From Anthoceros angustus (Eukaryota; Streptophyta; Anthocerotopsida; Anthocerotales; Anthocerotaceae), in assembly GCA_010909165.1 (NCBI GenBank), contig VJWM01000363.1:1-37957 (forward strand): DNA of 37,957 nt, written 5' to 3'. The notes below the pieces were generated by a model that was given only the letters and a program-made list of their open reading frames with translations, did no database searches and was not told the origin of the DNA. Shown here piece after piece: positions 10,802 to 22,963 of this stretch. The first letter of the stretch is position 1; the number at the start of each line of letters is the position of its first letter. Position numbers and translations under genes: made by a program.

Positions 10802-11645
10802 TTTTACCATCTCTTGAGTTAGCCATTGCCTCACATTCTCAGTATCTGCTGGCTCCTAATACTCTTGCAATTTACACTGATGGTTTCCTCATGGATGGTA
10901 AAGCTGGAGGGGTGGCGGTTTTCTATTTCAACAGGGATCATGTGCATCAATTGTCTTTTAGTTTAGAGACTTACTATGGGATTTTTGAGGCAGAACTCCT
11001 TTATGTGGTTAAGGCCATCTCGTACCTACCTACTCTTTTAGCCACACTCTTTGGGGTTTGCTCAGTTAACATATTCATTGATAACCAAGCAGCTATCTTG
11101 TCTTTAACTAACACATCTGCGTGCTCCTCCCAGGCTATCTCAATACGGGCTCGGGCCGCTCTCCATGCCGTCTCTCTTGCTCACCTTCAAGTTCCCTTAA
11201 ACCTCCACTGGATTCTAGGCCATAATAATGTAGTCGGCAATGAGCTGGCAGATGTTACTGTTAAGGCAGCCACTCTTCTTCTAATTTCCAGTGAAGACCT
11301 CCTTTTCCGTCCGCCAATGATTCATGTGGCAAGTTTGCAGGAGTGGCATGGGGGCCTCATCTACTAAAAGCTGTGCTAAAGCGAGTGGTGCGTGGTGGCC
11401 CCTCGGCGTCGGTGTTACAACGTCTTGGCCTTCGTGATCGTAAGGTCTCATCCTTTCTCACCCAGTTACGGATTGGGCATATGGCTATTGGGGCTTATTT
11501 CAGGCGATTCAATATCGCTGGAAACCCATTTTGTCGGAAATGGATGTCTTCCGAAGAAACCCGCCAGCACATCCTTGGTCAGTGCTCGACTACCCACAAC
11601 AAGTGGGACCAGATTTTTCAGGGCTCTTACTATGATATGCACTAA
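10798..11645 (+). pseudogene. LINE RNase H domain and C-terminal zinc region
   Basis: A 189-residue frame carries a type I RNase H with all catalytic positions visible: YTDGF (D), FEAELLY (E), FIDNQAA (D) and LGHNNVVGNELAD (H and D). After a frameshift near 11350 the next frame shows LTQLRIGHMAIGAYFRRFNI and a C-x11-H-x4-C type knuckle (FCRKWMSSEETRQHILGQC), the usual C-terminus of these LINE ORF2 proteins. The two frames overlap by about 25 bases at 11343-11367. Confidence 0.85.
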
Positions 11646-11832
11646 CTCCTCAGTATTTCCAAACTCAGAGGGAAACTTATCTCTTACTTTAAGCTTATTG
11701 GCGACTACTTTAGTGTAGGTTCCTTAGCAAAGCTATTTAGTCTTCTAATCTTTGTTTGATCTACTTTCTTTGCTTTTAGGCTCTCCCAAATGTCACTTCA
11801 TTCCCGTTCTTGATTCCTGATCTAATGATCTA

Positions 11833-11887
<55 letters not shown>

Positions 11888-11890
11888 ATA
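11833..11890 (+). repeat. (TAAA)n microsatellite, LINE 3' tail
   Basis: About 14.5 perfect TAAA units, directly after the short 3' untranslated part of the LINE. A simple tandem tail of this type is the usual 3' end of some LINE families. It marks the insertion end, and unrelated sequence follows at once. Confidence 0.92.
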
Positions 11891-12438
11891 TCATTTATAT
11901 CTTTGTGCAAGCTGGGGTTACCTTGTACAAGCGGGTAGGTACCTTGACCACCTACTACCTGCTTCAGTCTATGCAGAAATAGCAAAGCGGGTCTCTCTTC
12001 CCCTCTCTCTGCGTGCCCTGCTACCGTTTCCCCGGTGGAGCTGGGCTTGCGCTTCGCTGGAACCCGGAGGTGGTGTTGGTCCAGCCTCTTTGACCTCCCC
12101 GCGTTTTCCACCGCACTCCGGCTCGCGTGCTCTCTACGCTCTGCCTGCTATTGCTGTTGCGGTTGCCGCTTTTGCCTGCTGCTGCTGTTGCCGCTTTTTC
12201 CTGCTGGTGCTTTTGCCGCTTTTGCTGACGGCGGCCTGATCGCCTACCTCGCGTCTTAGGTTTGTCGCACCTTCCCCCTGCTTCAACCAACCCGCCGGAC
12301 TGCCTCTACTCGGCTGAGCTTGCGCATTGCGCAGACTCCCTGTTCCTCTTGGTCTGACACTGACAGCGGTCAATTCTGCAGGTTTTCCAATTCTCGCTTC
12401 CTCTTCCCCCTTCTGGACGATCCCAAGTCTTTTCTGCT
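11891..12438 (+). promoter_or_regulatory. promoter and 5' untranslated region of the Rab gene
   Basis: About 550 bases between the LINE tail and the Rab start codon. The distal part holds TTTATATC (11895). The proximal part is pyrimidine-rich (CTCTTCCCCTCTCTCT near 11994-12009), as is common in plant 5' leaders. An imperfect TTGCCGCTTTTGCCTGCTG-type repeat lies at about 12150-12228. The LINE therefore sits only about 550 bases upstream of the start codon. I cannot place the transcription start. Confidence 0.45.
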
Positions 12439-14346
<1,908 letters not shown>

Positions 14347-15654
14347 AGCAGATTCCACATGTGGTTTAGCTGAATGGGGAACTGCTGTTTGGGGACCAAC
14401 TTAGTGGTTGGTGGCATGCACGTTTTGAATGGCCAAGTCTAGGATGCTTAGTTCCGTTGTGGTCACCTGCCCTCCAGTGAGCCGCCATTCTGAGGCTTTG
14501 AAGCTGTTTCAAGCCGATTAGCAACGGACTGTTGGCATGCACAGTGCTTAATTCTTTTGAGTATCATTTGGCTGTCATGAATCACTCATTCTTTCACTGC
14601 ATTGATTTTCTCATGTCTTCTGTGCAGAAGGATGCTGTGTCAGTTTGACACGTCTATGTGCTGTAGGTAGGATTATTTTTCACCTGATGGGTGTGTGGAA
14701 TTATGGCTAGCTTAAGTAAAGTTTGACGAACCTATCGTCTACTTTGAAGTTCGACTGCTCTCTGAGCAGACTCCACGCGATCTGCCAGCCAGCTAATTTG
14801 CTTCCTCTTATTGCGAGTGCGGAAGATCAACGGCGTGCAAGATGTCCTTGCTGGTGCTCTCAACCCGGTAAACCACACAGTCTGATATCGACCGACGGTA
14901 AAAAATCCACGGGGAATAAAGGTTGAATTCTCGCCGAAAAGAAGAATCCACGGGGAAGGACTCCTTGGAGCACGCGACAAAAGAATCAGTTATGTCAAAA
15001 TGGTGGCTTCTCGTACAGCTGATGTAAGTCCCGTGATTACGTGAGGGCGCCTAGAGAATCCACGGTGGATAGACGTTTTAGAGGCGCTCAGGAATGAGCT
15101 GGGTGATTCTACTTCTGAACCAGTCAGACGTAGCATCGCATCCCCCCCCACGAACTCAGTCACAATGAAGTAGGTTCAATCCCGACTGTATCGAGAAGAA
15201 CGCATTGGATTAATCTCTAAGCATTAGGAGGGAAGAACGCTGGTATTGAAAAGGACGCATTAGATGACTCTCTGAGCATTAGGAAGGAAGGACGCTTTCA
15301 GGCAACCCAGCGACAAAAGAGATCCTGGCAGCATCAGTAATACTCCAGTTCCGAAACCGGGGGCTACGACATGGCAACACGCCACGATCCTCTGGACCGG
15401 GAGATTAGATTGTGGCCTCTCATACGACTGGTGTAAGTCTACGTGATTACGTCGTTCGTATAATAAGGAGGTTCTAGCACAGACAACGAAAAGCATAAAC
15501 AGGTCGAGGGTAAAGGACGGATCACAAACAGTAATCGTAATGCTAGAATTAAATACTCTAGTAAATTTTATGTCGAAAGGGCATCGGCAGAGCTGAGTCC
15601 CAGATCACAAATTAGTTATCACAAAAAGATACTTGCTTGATCCAACGTACTATT
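14347..15654. other. region between convergent Rab and TBC genes
   Basis: About 1.3 kb between the stop codons of two convergent genes. The first 300-400 bases are probably the Rab 3' untranslated region, and the part next to 15654 is that of the TBC gene. No other gene is seen. From about 14880 to 15460 it contains several diverged short repeats, listed separately. Confidence 0.5.
14895..15460. repeat. diverged short direct repeats in the intergenic region
   Basis: Three kinds are visible. AATCCACGG recurs near 14905, 14945 and 15057. A roughly 52-base unit (core AACGCATTGGATTAATCTCT, then AAGCATTAGGAGGGAAGAACG) at about 15195-15245 is followed at once by a diverged copy at 15246-15297. A 43-base unit at 15001-15042 (TGGTGGCTTCTCGTACAGCT, then GATGTAAGTC and GTGATTACGT) has a diverged copy at 15410-15453. 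They could be an old tandem duplication or a decayed SINE-like element. Confidence 0.6.
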
Positions 15655-18600
15655 TTACGCGTGCTGCAGAGCGTTGCCAATCTTGCGCATTTCGGCCAAA
15701 GCTATCATCGCTGCGACATGGCCCTTTTTCCCGGTGTGTTTATGCTCTGCCTGACTTGCCTGAGACATAGCTTCTTCAATTACCTGCAAATTGACAAAGA
15801 GAATTAAGCAGACATACAAAATTTTCAACCTTCTGAAAGTCAAACTGTTTTCGAACAAGATCTCCTTCCCCTACCAACAAGACACTAGGAAGTCACATCA
15901 TGTACCTGAAGATGCTCCAACAACGATTTACCAAGGGCCTGAGGACTAACAGGATTAAATTTATCCTTTGGTCGCCTCAGAAGGTCAGGACTTCCAGTTG
16001 TCAACTTCCCAGACTTCTCTTCATCAAATATCTTAGAAGCCTTTTCTTTTTCTGCAGCAGAATCGCCAGCCAAAGAAGAGCTACTATCATTTTGTGAATG
16101 CCACCACCGTGGTTTCCGAATCACCTCACTTCCTGCATCTGTTCTTTCGGGTTCTCTGGAGCTTCCTATCCTGTTCTGGGAGATAACTTCGTTGGATGTT
16201 TTTGCATTGGTGGCCTTGTCTGCAGAGCTGACACCAGCGTTCCACACCCAATTCAACCTCCTGCTCTTCATGGTGGCTGGCCGCAGCTTTGCTGCTGCTG
16301 TTGGATCCACGCCGTCTGTTGTTGAGTCAGACAACCCTCGGTTCTCCAGAGAGCTGAAAGACACTTGGCATTGTAAAGGATCAGCAGGAGGTTGACGACC
16401 TTCCATTTCCTCCAGCCTATCTAACAGACAGTCATCCATGGGAAAGAGGGCAGACCCAGCATGGGCCGACAGTCTTGAGCTTGACGTATCTAACTGCTGA
16501 GGTGAGGACTTATCTGAGCCATTCTGGCTAATGCAGACCTGCTGTGCAATTCTTGGTGGCCTCAAAGCAACGTGTCTTGGAGAAATCGAGAAAGGCTGTG
16601 TTGTCCCAACACTGCTACTATGGTGAGATTGAGCATTCAAAAGTACTTGGTGACTTTTATGATCCACCACTGACGTCACCATGTCACTGGATTCACGAGA
16701 ATTGCCAAAGCTATCCTCCCTCCTGGACAGTAATAACAATCCATTTTCTGGAGAAGCCCCTCGTCCTGAATAACCAAGTACCTCTGTGCGCGGAGTAATT
16801 GAACCTGACTCACACATACTTGGTAGCACAGATTCACTGACACCTATGCGGTGATGTTCAGCCTTTTGTCTTCCAGGGCCCACAGACTTACAAGACACAG
16901 TCCTTTCGGCTGGACAGCTATCACTTTCATCCTCATTGAGAAACCATGGTCCCAGATCGCTATTACTGTGCAGAGATAGTCCTCCTTGTTCATGAGGAAA
17001 ACAATCCTTGCCTGGGGTCAACGACTTCCTTTCATTGCCTGTCACGCTAGCTGTATCACTGTCACACAGGATAGGTGGGCTAGGACTACAATCTGAAGCA
17101 GAGTGATTGTTTCTTGATCTTCCTTGCCCATCCGTAACAGCATCCTGTCCTCCATAAACGTTTGCTGGCCGGGTGCCAGATTCTGGCACCCGAACAGCAG
17201 AAGTTTCTCTCACCGGACTGCCTGGGCTCTGCAAGCAAACTGCCTCCTCAACCTTTTGCAGAACTGATGACGTCCATTTTTCCTCCCAATAGCTTTCTGG
17301 AATAGACATCCTTAATAGCTCCGGGGAGCAAGTGGTTGCACGTTGATGACGCAGTCCATGATTTTTCAAAGTACTGATGTGTGCATGACCCAGAGGTGGG
17401 GAGACACTACCAGTTCGTTTATGCATACCAGCTCGGCTGTGCTCAAAGGTCCTGCTACCCTTTGCAACCTGAGGAGGAGGGGTTCTCGCAGCACAAAGGG
17501 CAGCTGGTTGAAGCAACTTAGCACTATCAATAAGGTGTCTCACATCTGAGATTTTGGGAAAACTCAAGAGGCGCTGCAAACACCCAGTAGCATCAGGGGC
17601 TGCAAGCAAAGCTGGTCGCATATAGAGTAGCATTGAAACTGCTAAAGCTGATATCAACGCACTCCGTGCAGAATACTTCACATCCTGGCTGTTATCATCT
17701 TCGTCTCCTTCCGATGACAAAGGCAAGTTGGAAGCTGAAAATATTGCATCCCAGACAAGCAGCAGATCTTCGAGCAGAAATTCTCTTCCAAATAACAAGC
17801 GGAGCCACCTTAGGGCAAAAAACTGAGGCTCCACACCAAACTCGACAAGGTGAGAGTATAGAGGGGGGTCTACAGCAGCCAGGGCTCGGTAAACCACTGC
17901 AGAAGCTTCAAGTACAGGAGGAATCCCCGAAGCAGGACTCGTGCCACTTGTGGTTGAGAAGAAATCTGCCATAGCAACAGCACCCCCTAGGCCACTCAGC
18001 AAGGCATCAAACATGCAATAGGCATCATGTTCCACAAAACGTGCTGATAGAAGTGCCCCAAGCTCTCCTTCAGCTCCATACAGATCACTCCCCAACACGA
18101 TGGCCTTCAAGTCTGTGTCACCTTCATCTGCCTGGCATAGAGCCCCTAATACATCCTGGGCTGAAATTCTACCAACCCAGTGGCCATCATGATCAGGAAC
18201 TCCCAGGCTCTTAGCGAACAACAGTTCCGAGTACGTTATTTGACGTCCAGTGTTATCCTTGTGTGCGATGCTGCCTTCGTGAATAGGAAGGCCATCAAAC
18301 CTATCGTCAAATAGATCCTCATAGCGGTGCTTGACTTGTGCTAGATGTACAACGTCAACGTGCAAAACGTAAAGAAGAGGAGCAAGCAGTTCATGCATTC
18401 CTGGAAATAGCAACAATGTCAGCCGGAGGGGTATTTGGTAGCAAAGGCGAAGAAAGATCAAGAACATCCTTTTGTGCAGAGTCAGTAGTAGCAAGGGGTA
18501 GTTCTACTCTTACCCTGACGGTAGCTGTACTGGGGATGCATAAGAGACCAGACCAAAAGAATTCGACGCAACATTGCCTGGCACGTAGCACTTTGAAAGA

Positions 18601-19218
18601 AACTGCCATGCTCAGGGTACAGACGGGTCAAGTCCTTGTCAATGGTCCTCTCCAGTTCGGCGTTACGGAAGTAGCGGCCCCAGACGCTCTCTGCGCATGT
18701 AGGAAGGTGAGAGGGGGAGCCCATGAGCGCGACTGAAGGTGGTGAATGCTCGGGTGTAGGGCAATTGGTTTGTGAACTCACCAGGATCCAGGGACAGCGG
18801 GTTGTCCATGTTGACATGGGCTGGTTTGTGGCCTTCCTCTATGATGTGCGGGTCCACGAGAAGGCGCCTTCGCAGGTCAGCGTACCTGCAGCAGACGGGA
18901 CGAGGGGCAATAAGGGAGACAGAAGGAGAAATTGACACAAGAACCAATGGGATGCGAGATCCGGACGCAGCGCAACCTGCGACGGCCATCAGCAGAGACA
19001 CGTCGCAGAGTGTCAATGGACGCTGGGCTGGAAGGCAGGACTCCAAGGCGAATACGCCACTGCACTCCACGCAGAATCCATCGACCGTCCTTGACGCTAC
19101 TGCTGGCCGCGGAATCACAGCTCCTGCAGGAGCTGGAACTGTCATCATTGGCGGAGGCATCATCTTGTAGAGGGTCAGCAATTGCAGCTGCAGCTGTGGG
19201 AGGTGGCCTGTGAGTCAT
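15655..19218 (-). CDS. TBC1D5-like Rab GTPase-activating protein, 5 exons
   Basis: A TBC-domain protein most like TBC1D5, which in animals switches off Rab7 and binds retromer. The plant target Rab is not established here. Exons on the minus strand: 19218-18977, 18885-18782, 18690-18514, 18400-15906, 15783-15655. All splice sites are GT-AG, phases agree, and the total is 3147 bases (1048 residues). The TBC domain begins at about residue 46 (RWILRGVQWRIRLGVLPSS). It carries the arginine finger in IDKDLTR (R138) and the glutamine finger in YSYRQGMHEL (Q174), so it should be catalytic. SVWGRYFRNAELE and HRYEDLFDDRFDG are typical of the TBC1D5 group. From about residue 480 the protein is long, serine-rich and probably disordered, encoded by the single 2.5 kb exon. 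A short last exon adds a helical tail (KKGHVAAMIALAEMRKIG). The start at 19218 is the first ATG upstream of the domain and gives an Ala/Ser/Asp-rich leader. Confidence 0.93.
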
Positions 19219-19578
19219 GGGTTTGCTGCGCTCTGGACACCACTCATCGCATCCACCACAGCCGGCAATCGATCATGGAATTCCCTCCGACCCCTAGAGC
19301 AGAAAAATGATCCAATTGGCCCCTGCTCTGCAATTCACGACAATGGACTCCCCGGTCGATCCAGCAGTCTTTAGTACAGCATACAGACAGTCTGTCACAA
19401 TACATAACCACAGCCCATAATTCGATCCTACATCCCGTGTAAGTTGTAAATTCTCGGTACATCACGTTTTCATACTTTCAGAGTTCACGCCCAGAGCGGA
19501 ATATTCGCAATTCCACTAAAGGGCGCTTGGCTACGTGGCGTTAGCCTCCTACCTAATGTAAATTAGGCACATGAATCC
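19219..19578 (-). promoter_or_regulatory. short intergenic region, TBC promoter plus methyltransferase 3' end
   Basis: Only 360 bases separate the stop of the methyltransferase gene (19579) from the TBC start codon (19218) on the same strand. This space must hold the 3' untranslated region of one and the promoter and leader of the other. No clear TATA box is seen. The tight head-to-tail spacing suggests overlapping control sequences. Confidence 0.45.
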
Positions 19579-21718
19579 CTAACTCACGCAGAGCAAAACA
19601 TTGGTGAGGTAAGAACCCTCTGGGTAACACGGGTCTTGCGGGTGATCCGCACCAGCTCCCGCATGGCGCAGTACTCTGATGTTCCTGCCCACCGAGGATG
19701 CTGCCTCCTGCAATCTTTCGCCACAATTAGCGTCCAAGTACACACCTCCACAGTTGCCATAAGACTCTCTCTCACTCTCTCTCACTCTCTCACCTGGAGA
19801 ATGGGCATGAAGAGCCCGCTTTGGGTCATGGCTCCTGAGCAGGAACACGTCATTAGGAGACCTCCAGGCCGGGTCAGCCGCATAGCCAATGCGTTGAGCG
19901 TCCGATACCGCGATTTGGCCTTATCCAGCACCTGCGCACAGGTTGTCATGCCAACATCATACGCACGCCTGATCCCTGGCCACCATCAGCATCGTGTTCC
20001 ACCTACCTTCCGACTGGGAGCCAGCTTGGGCGGGTCTAAAACTACTACATCCCATCTTCTTCCTTCCTTCAATACCGCCTTCATGTACGCTGCTATGTCA
20101 GCTTTGACGAAACATATGGAGCTTGCATCAACGTCATTCAGAGCTGCGTTTTCTTGAGCAAGACCTAAAGCAGGAAGAGAAGAGTCGACGCCTGCAACAC
20201 ATTGCCAGATGACAATAAAAATCACGATTCCAGTTACACGATGACGTGTTCGGAATATCAAACAGTGATTACCGGTCACATGAGTGGCTCCTCCAACAGC
20301 AGCATTCACTGAGAAGGCTCCAGTGTAGCAGCAAAGGTCCAGCACTGTTCTTCCCTTGCACAGCGACCGGAACAAGAAACGACTATCCCGTTGATCAGCA
20401 TAAAATCCCGTCTTCTGGCCACCTGGGAAAACCTTAAACCGTAGGCCGTTTTCCAGCACCTGGAGATGGGTTCAGCCACACTTCTGAGGAACAGTTTCAC
20501 AGCAAAGTTGGTCGAGAGACACACCTGAAGCCAAACTGTCAACCAACCTTAACGGTGTCGGCAGCTTCTCTGGTCTCAATTTTCGCCATCTCCACACCTT
20601 CGTCCCTCAAAATATCGACTGACGGTCTCCAAGTCACAGATGTGCTGCTTGTCACACTTCTTATGGTCATTTCAATGATGGAGCGGTGCTTTTCAACCCA
20701 TGCCGCAGATGATGACACCACAGCATGATCGTCAAGCATATCGACAACAAGACCAGACAGCCTGCAGCAGCAGATAGTGCACTTTCAGATTGCAGCAGAT
20801 AGTGCATTTTCAGACAATTGGGTCTAGTGCCAACTACACGCCTTAAGCTAATCCACTGTTGCCAGAATAGCTCCCAGTGTGTACCTGTCGCCTTCACTGT
20901 TAATTAGTCTATACACAGAAGTGTGAGCCCCAGGAAGCTCCAGCACCTTGCGAAGCTGGACGGCAGCAGTTATTCTAGTGTGCACGAGCATCTCCACATC
21001 TAGCAAACAAGAACGATCCCTGTAAGCTAGACAACAGACGCACCAGTAAGAAATGATTCCAAGCGATGGTCATTACTTCGAAATGCAGGTATGCATTAGG
21101 CAGCAGGGCAGCCCCGAACCTGCTAACCTCATCTGCCAATTGCATGATCCGAACGCAAAACATGGAAACGGGATTATAGAACCCCCAGGCGATGGGATGC
21201 CATGCTCCATCAGTTACCACCACAGCATCCCCGCACTTGGGTGGGGGCCTACCAACTACAGAATCCACAGCACCACTGTACACCATTGGGTGACCATCTC
21301 GAAAAAGTTGAGCCTTTCCCTTTTTGAGCACCACCATGGCTACACCTGCGAGAATTAAATCGCAAAGGTCATAAGATGCCCCGGCAATAACAATGACCGA
21401 AGGTAGGCACTCACCTGGACGTTCCATAAGGTGCTCGGTGGAGACGGATGTCTGGGCTTTGCAAGCCAGTGAACGCAAAGCCCATGAGCACCTGTAGTAG
21501 CCTGCTTGACCAGATGCGAGCCGCGAGGAACAGAACCCGGGATGCGGAAGCAGCAAAGTCATGGAATAACAACGTGGGCGCCTGGGAGGTGATGCTGATG
21601 TGTAACTTGGAGGAATTTGAGAATTGGATGGCAACTGTGTTGACAAGACCATGAGAGAGTGATGAGACAACAGCTTCCAACGGTCCAACGCGGCCCTTGC
21701 AACTGGAGCACTGAACAT
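19579..21718 (-). CDS. RlmI-type class I RNA (cytosine-5) methyltransferase with PUA domain, 8 exons
   Basis: A SAM-dependent methyltransferase of the bacterial RlmI/YccW type, which in E. coli makes m5C1962 in 23S rRNA. Exons on the minus strand: 21718-21415, 21345-21120, 21019-20885, 20761-20548, 20459-20273, 20191-20007, 19931-19794, 19707-19579. Phases all close, giving 1518 bases (505 residues). The first ~95 residues are rich in Ser, Arg and Pro and lack acidic residues, which suggests a plastid or mitochondrial transit peptide. A PUA-like domain follows ([17 protein letters not shown], then AWGFYNP). The linker has [17 protein letters not shown]. The catalytic domain has [15 protein letters not shown] (306-320), SAM motif [12 protein letters not shown] (332-343), VVLDPPK (405-411) and TCSCSG (445-450). 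It ends with [16 protein letters not shown], the family C-terminus. The likely substrate is organellar 23S rRNA, by inference. Exon 2's 3' limit may be off by a base; the frame itself is clear. Confidence 0.93.
19767..19798. repeat. CT-rich microsatellite in methyltransferase intron 7
   Basis: CTCTCTCTCACTCTCTCTCA-type simple repeat, lying just inside the 5' end of the last intron (GA-rich on the coding strand, directly after GTGAGAGAGTGAG at the donor). Confidence 0.85.
20764..20815 (-). repeat. duplicated 3' splice-site sequence in methyltransferase intron 3
   Basis: A unit of about 28 bases (core GCAGCAGATAGTGCACTTTC on the plus strand) occurs twice in tandem, at about 20764-20790 and 20792-20815. 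It lies immediately upstream of the acceptor used for exon 4 (exon starts at 20761). The duplication therefore offers a second CTGCAG-type acceptor about 28 bases upstream. Confidence 0.65.
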
Positions 21719-21795
21719 GCCTAATCCACCATAAATGCGTCCGAGCAGAAGAAGAACGAAGAATTTTATTGAAGTCCACTAAAGACGGATTTCCG

Positions 21796-22558
21796 TCATG
21801 GGACTTGGTACTTAACAACCATGTACCATGGTGTGCCTAAGCTACTTGCCCCAAGGGCATCCACTCCCATTAGGCACCCATCTAAGTATCGATCTAAGTC
21901 AGGATGCTTAATCACGAGGTTCTTATAAATGTGAGCAGATTGATGATTAATGCACCCGCCCCTGTGTGTGTTAGAATACTTAGAACTTTGGTGCCCAAAG
22001 GGATTAATCTCATCCGTAGCAAGTCCTAATCGAATGTTGCGCGTCTTCTTAGCAAACTCTGAATAAGTGTTGTCCACATATTCCCATGCATAGCTATCTG
22101 ATGGGACCCGCATAATCCCATTATTAGACTTATCTGTGGCGTGATATGACATCATACTTGCTAGCTCCGGACATCTAAACATTTGTTTCAATGCCATCAG
22201 AAAACTCGCCTGTGAACAGCATACAATCATCTTGACAAGCATGTATGGATGTATATGTTAGGCCAAACCCCTTAAGCATCTTTCTAATTTCAGCCCTACT
22301 TTTTGGCAACTTGTTGCCAAATGGGAGGCCTAATTTCGATAAAATTGAATTCAAAGATGCATCCGACCAGCTATGCCTCCTTTGGATATTCAATAACAAT
22401 AAAATGAATGCCAATAAACTTATCTTGGCTCCAACCCATAGAGGCGTAGTTGCTGCGGTGTGCATCGTCTTTAATTCCTCGTGCAAGGAATCGACACATT
22501 CTTTAGTCATTTTGCGATGCGAAACCCCACCAAGTGCCTCCACCAACTCTATGGTCAC
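21796..22558 (-). pseudogene. CACTA (En/Spm) TNP2-type transposase, N-terminal half, decayed
   Basis: The N-terminal half of a TNP2-family transposase, read from 22558 down to about 21800. The first frame carries LWVGAKISLLAFILLLLNIQ, SWSDASLNSILSKLGL, LPKSRAEIRKMLKGFGLTY and IHACQDDCMLF, the standard start of the TNP2 core. Downstream of a frame break near 22200 the second frame carries KQMFRCPELASMMSYH, SDSYAWEYVD, NIRLGLATDEINPFG and a decayed DLDRYLDG. Similarity stops near 21835, about 80 bases before the methyltransferase start. Two frames and the loss of the rest make it non-functional. The missing C-terminal half is the type of sequence found on the plus strand at 404-1920. Confidence 0.9.
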
Positions 22559-22963
22559 TTGTTCGGGATGAATGTTGACATGTTCTTCATCAACCTCAAA
22601 ATGATCATCAACCTCAATAAAATCTTGTTCCTCTTCAATCTATTTATTCAATCACACGAATAAATATCAAATAAGTATATAAAATATTGTAGTACTATAT
22701 AGAATAAATTATATTATAATTTAATAACTTTAGTATAACCACTATTATTAAGGAAATATTGAACAACATGCAAAACTAAAAAGGTTAAGAAGTCAAGTGA
22801 CGAGAGTATATACTAATTGTTTTGTTGCGATATAGTCAATATACACAAGGTACAAGACCCTCAACATCAACTCTTCTACATCCTACAACAAAAACTATTC
22901 CACATCCTCGTGCATCAACTTTGCCTTCAATTTCTTCCACTCCATCCATGTAATTTAATGTGT
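22559..22963. other. AT-rich spacer between TNP2 and SET pseudogenes
   Basis: About 400 bases, strongly AT-rich at 22640-22820. No gene is recognised. It could be a spacer or intron within a transposon transcription unit. Confidence 0.35.

Larger units (their letters stand above)
9800..11890 (+). mobile_element. 5'-truncated LINE with RNase H domain and (TAAA)n tail
   Basis: The 3' two kilobases of a non-LTR retrotransposon: the C-terminal part of the reverse transcriptase, an RNase H domain, a C-terminal zinc-knuckle region, a short 3' untranslated part and a (TAAA)n tail. The presence of RNase H points to the I/Tad-like or RNase H-bearing plant L1 groups. The 5' end (endonuclease and N-terminal RT) is absent, as is usual for LINE insertions. 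The join to copia 1 is seamless near 9800. I found no convincing target-site duplication by eye. Confidence 0.88.

Noticed and set aside
11830-12111. Minus-strand ORF of 93 residues ending in repeated LFIY
   Set aside because: It is a translation of the (TAAA)n microsatellite and the Rab leader.
15170-15195. GGTTCAATCCC, a tRNA B-box look-alike
   Set aside because: The T-arm has a mismatch (GTAGG against CCGAC), and no A box, D-arm or acceptor stem could be paired upstream. Not a tRNA gene.
16098-17974. Several plus-strand ORFs of 65-113 residues
   Set aside because: All are antisense shadows of the large TBC exon.
20461-20547. Possible extra methyltransferase exon in the minus strand ([14 protein letters not shown])
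   Set aside because: Splicing directly from 20548 to 20459 keeps the phase and gives the family sequence [11 protein letters not shown]. The extra segment has no counterpart in the family.
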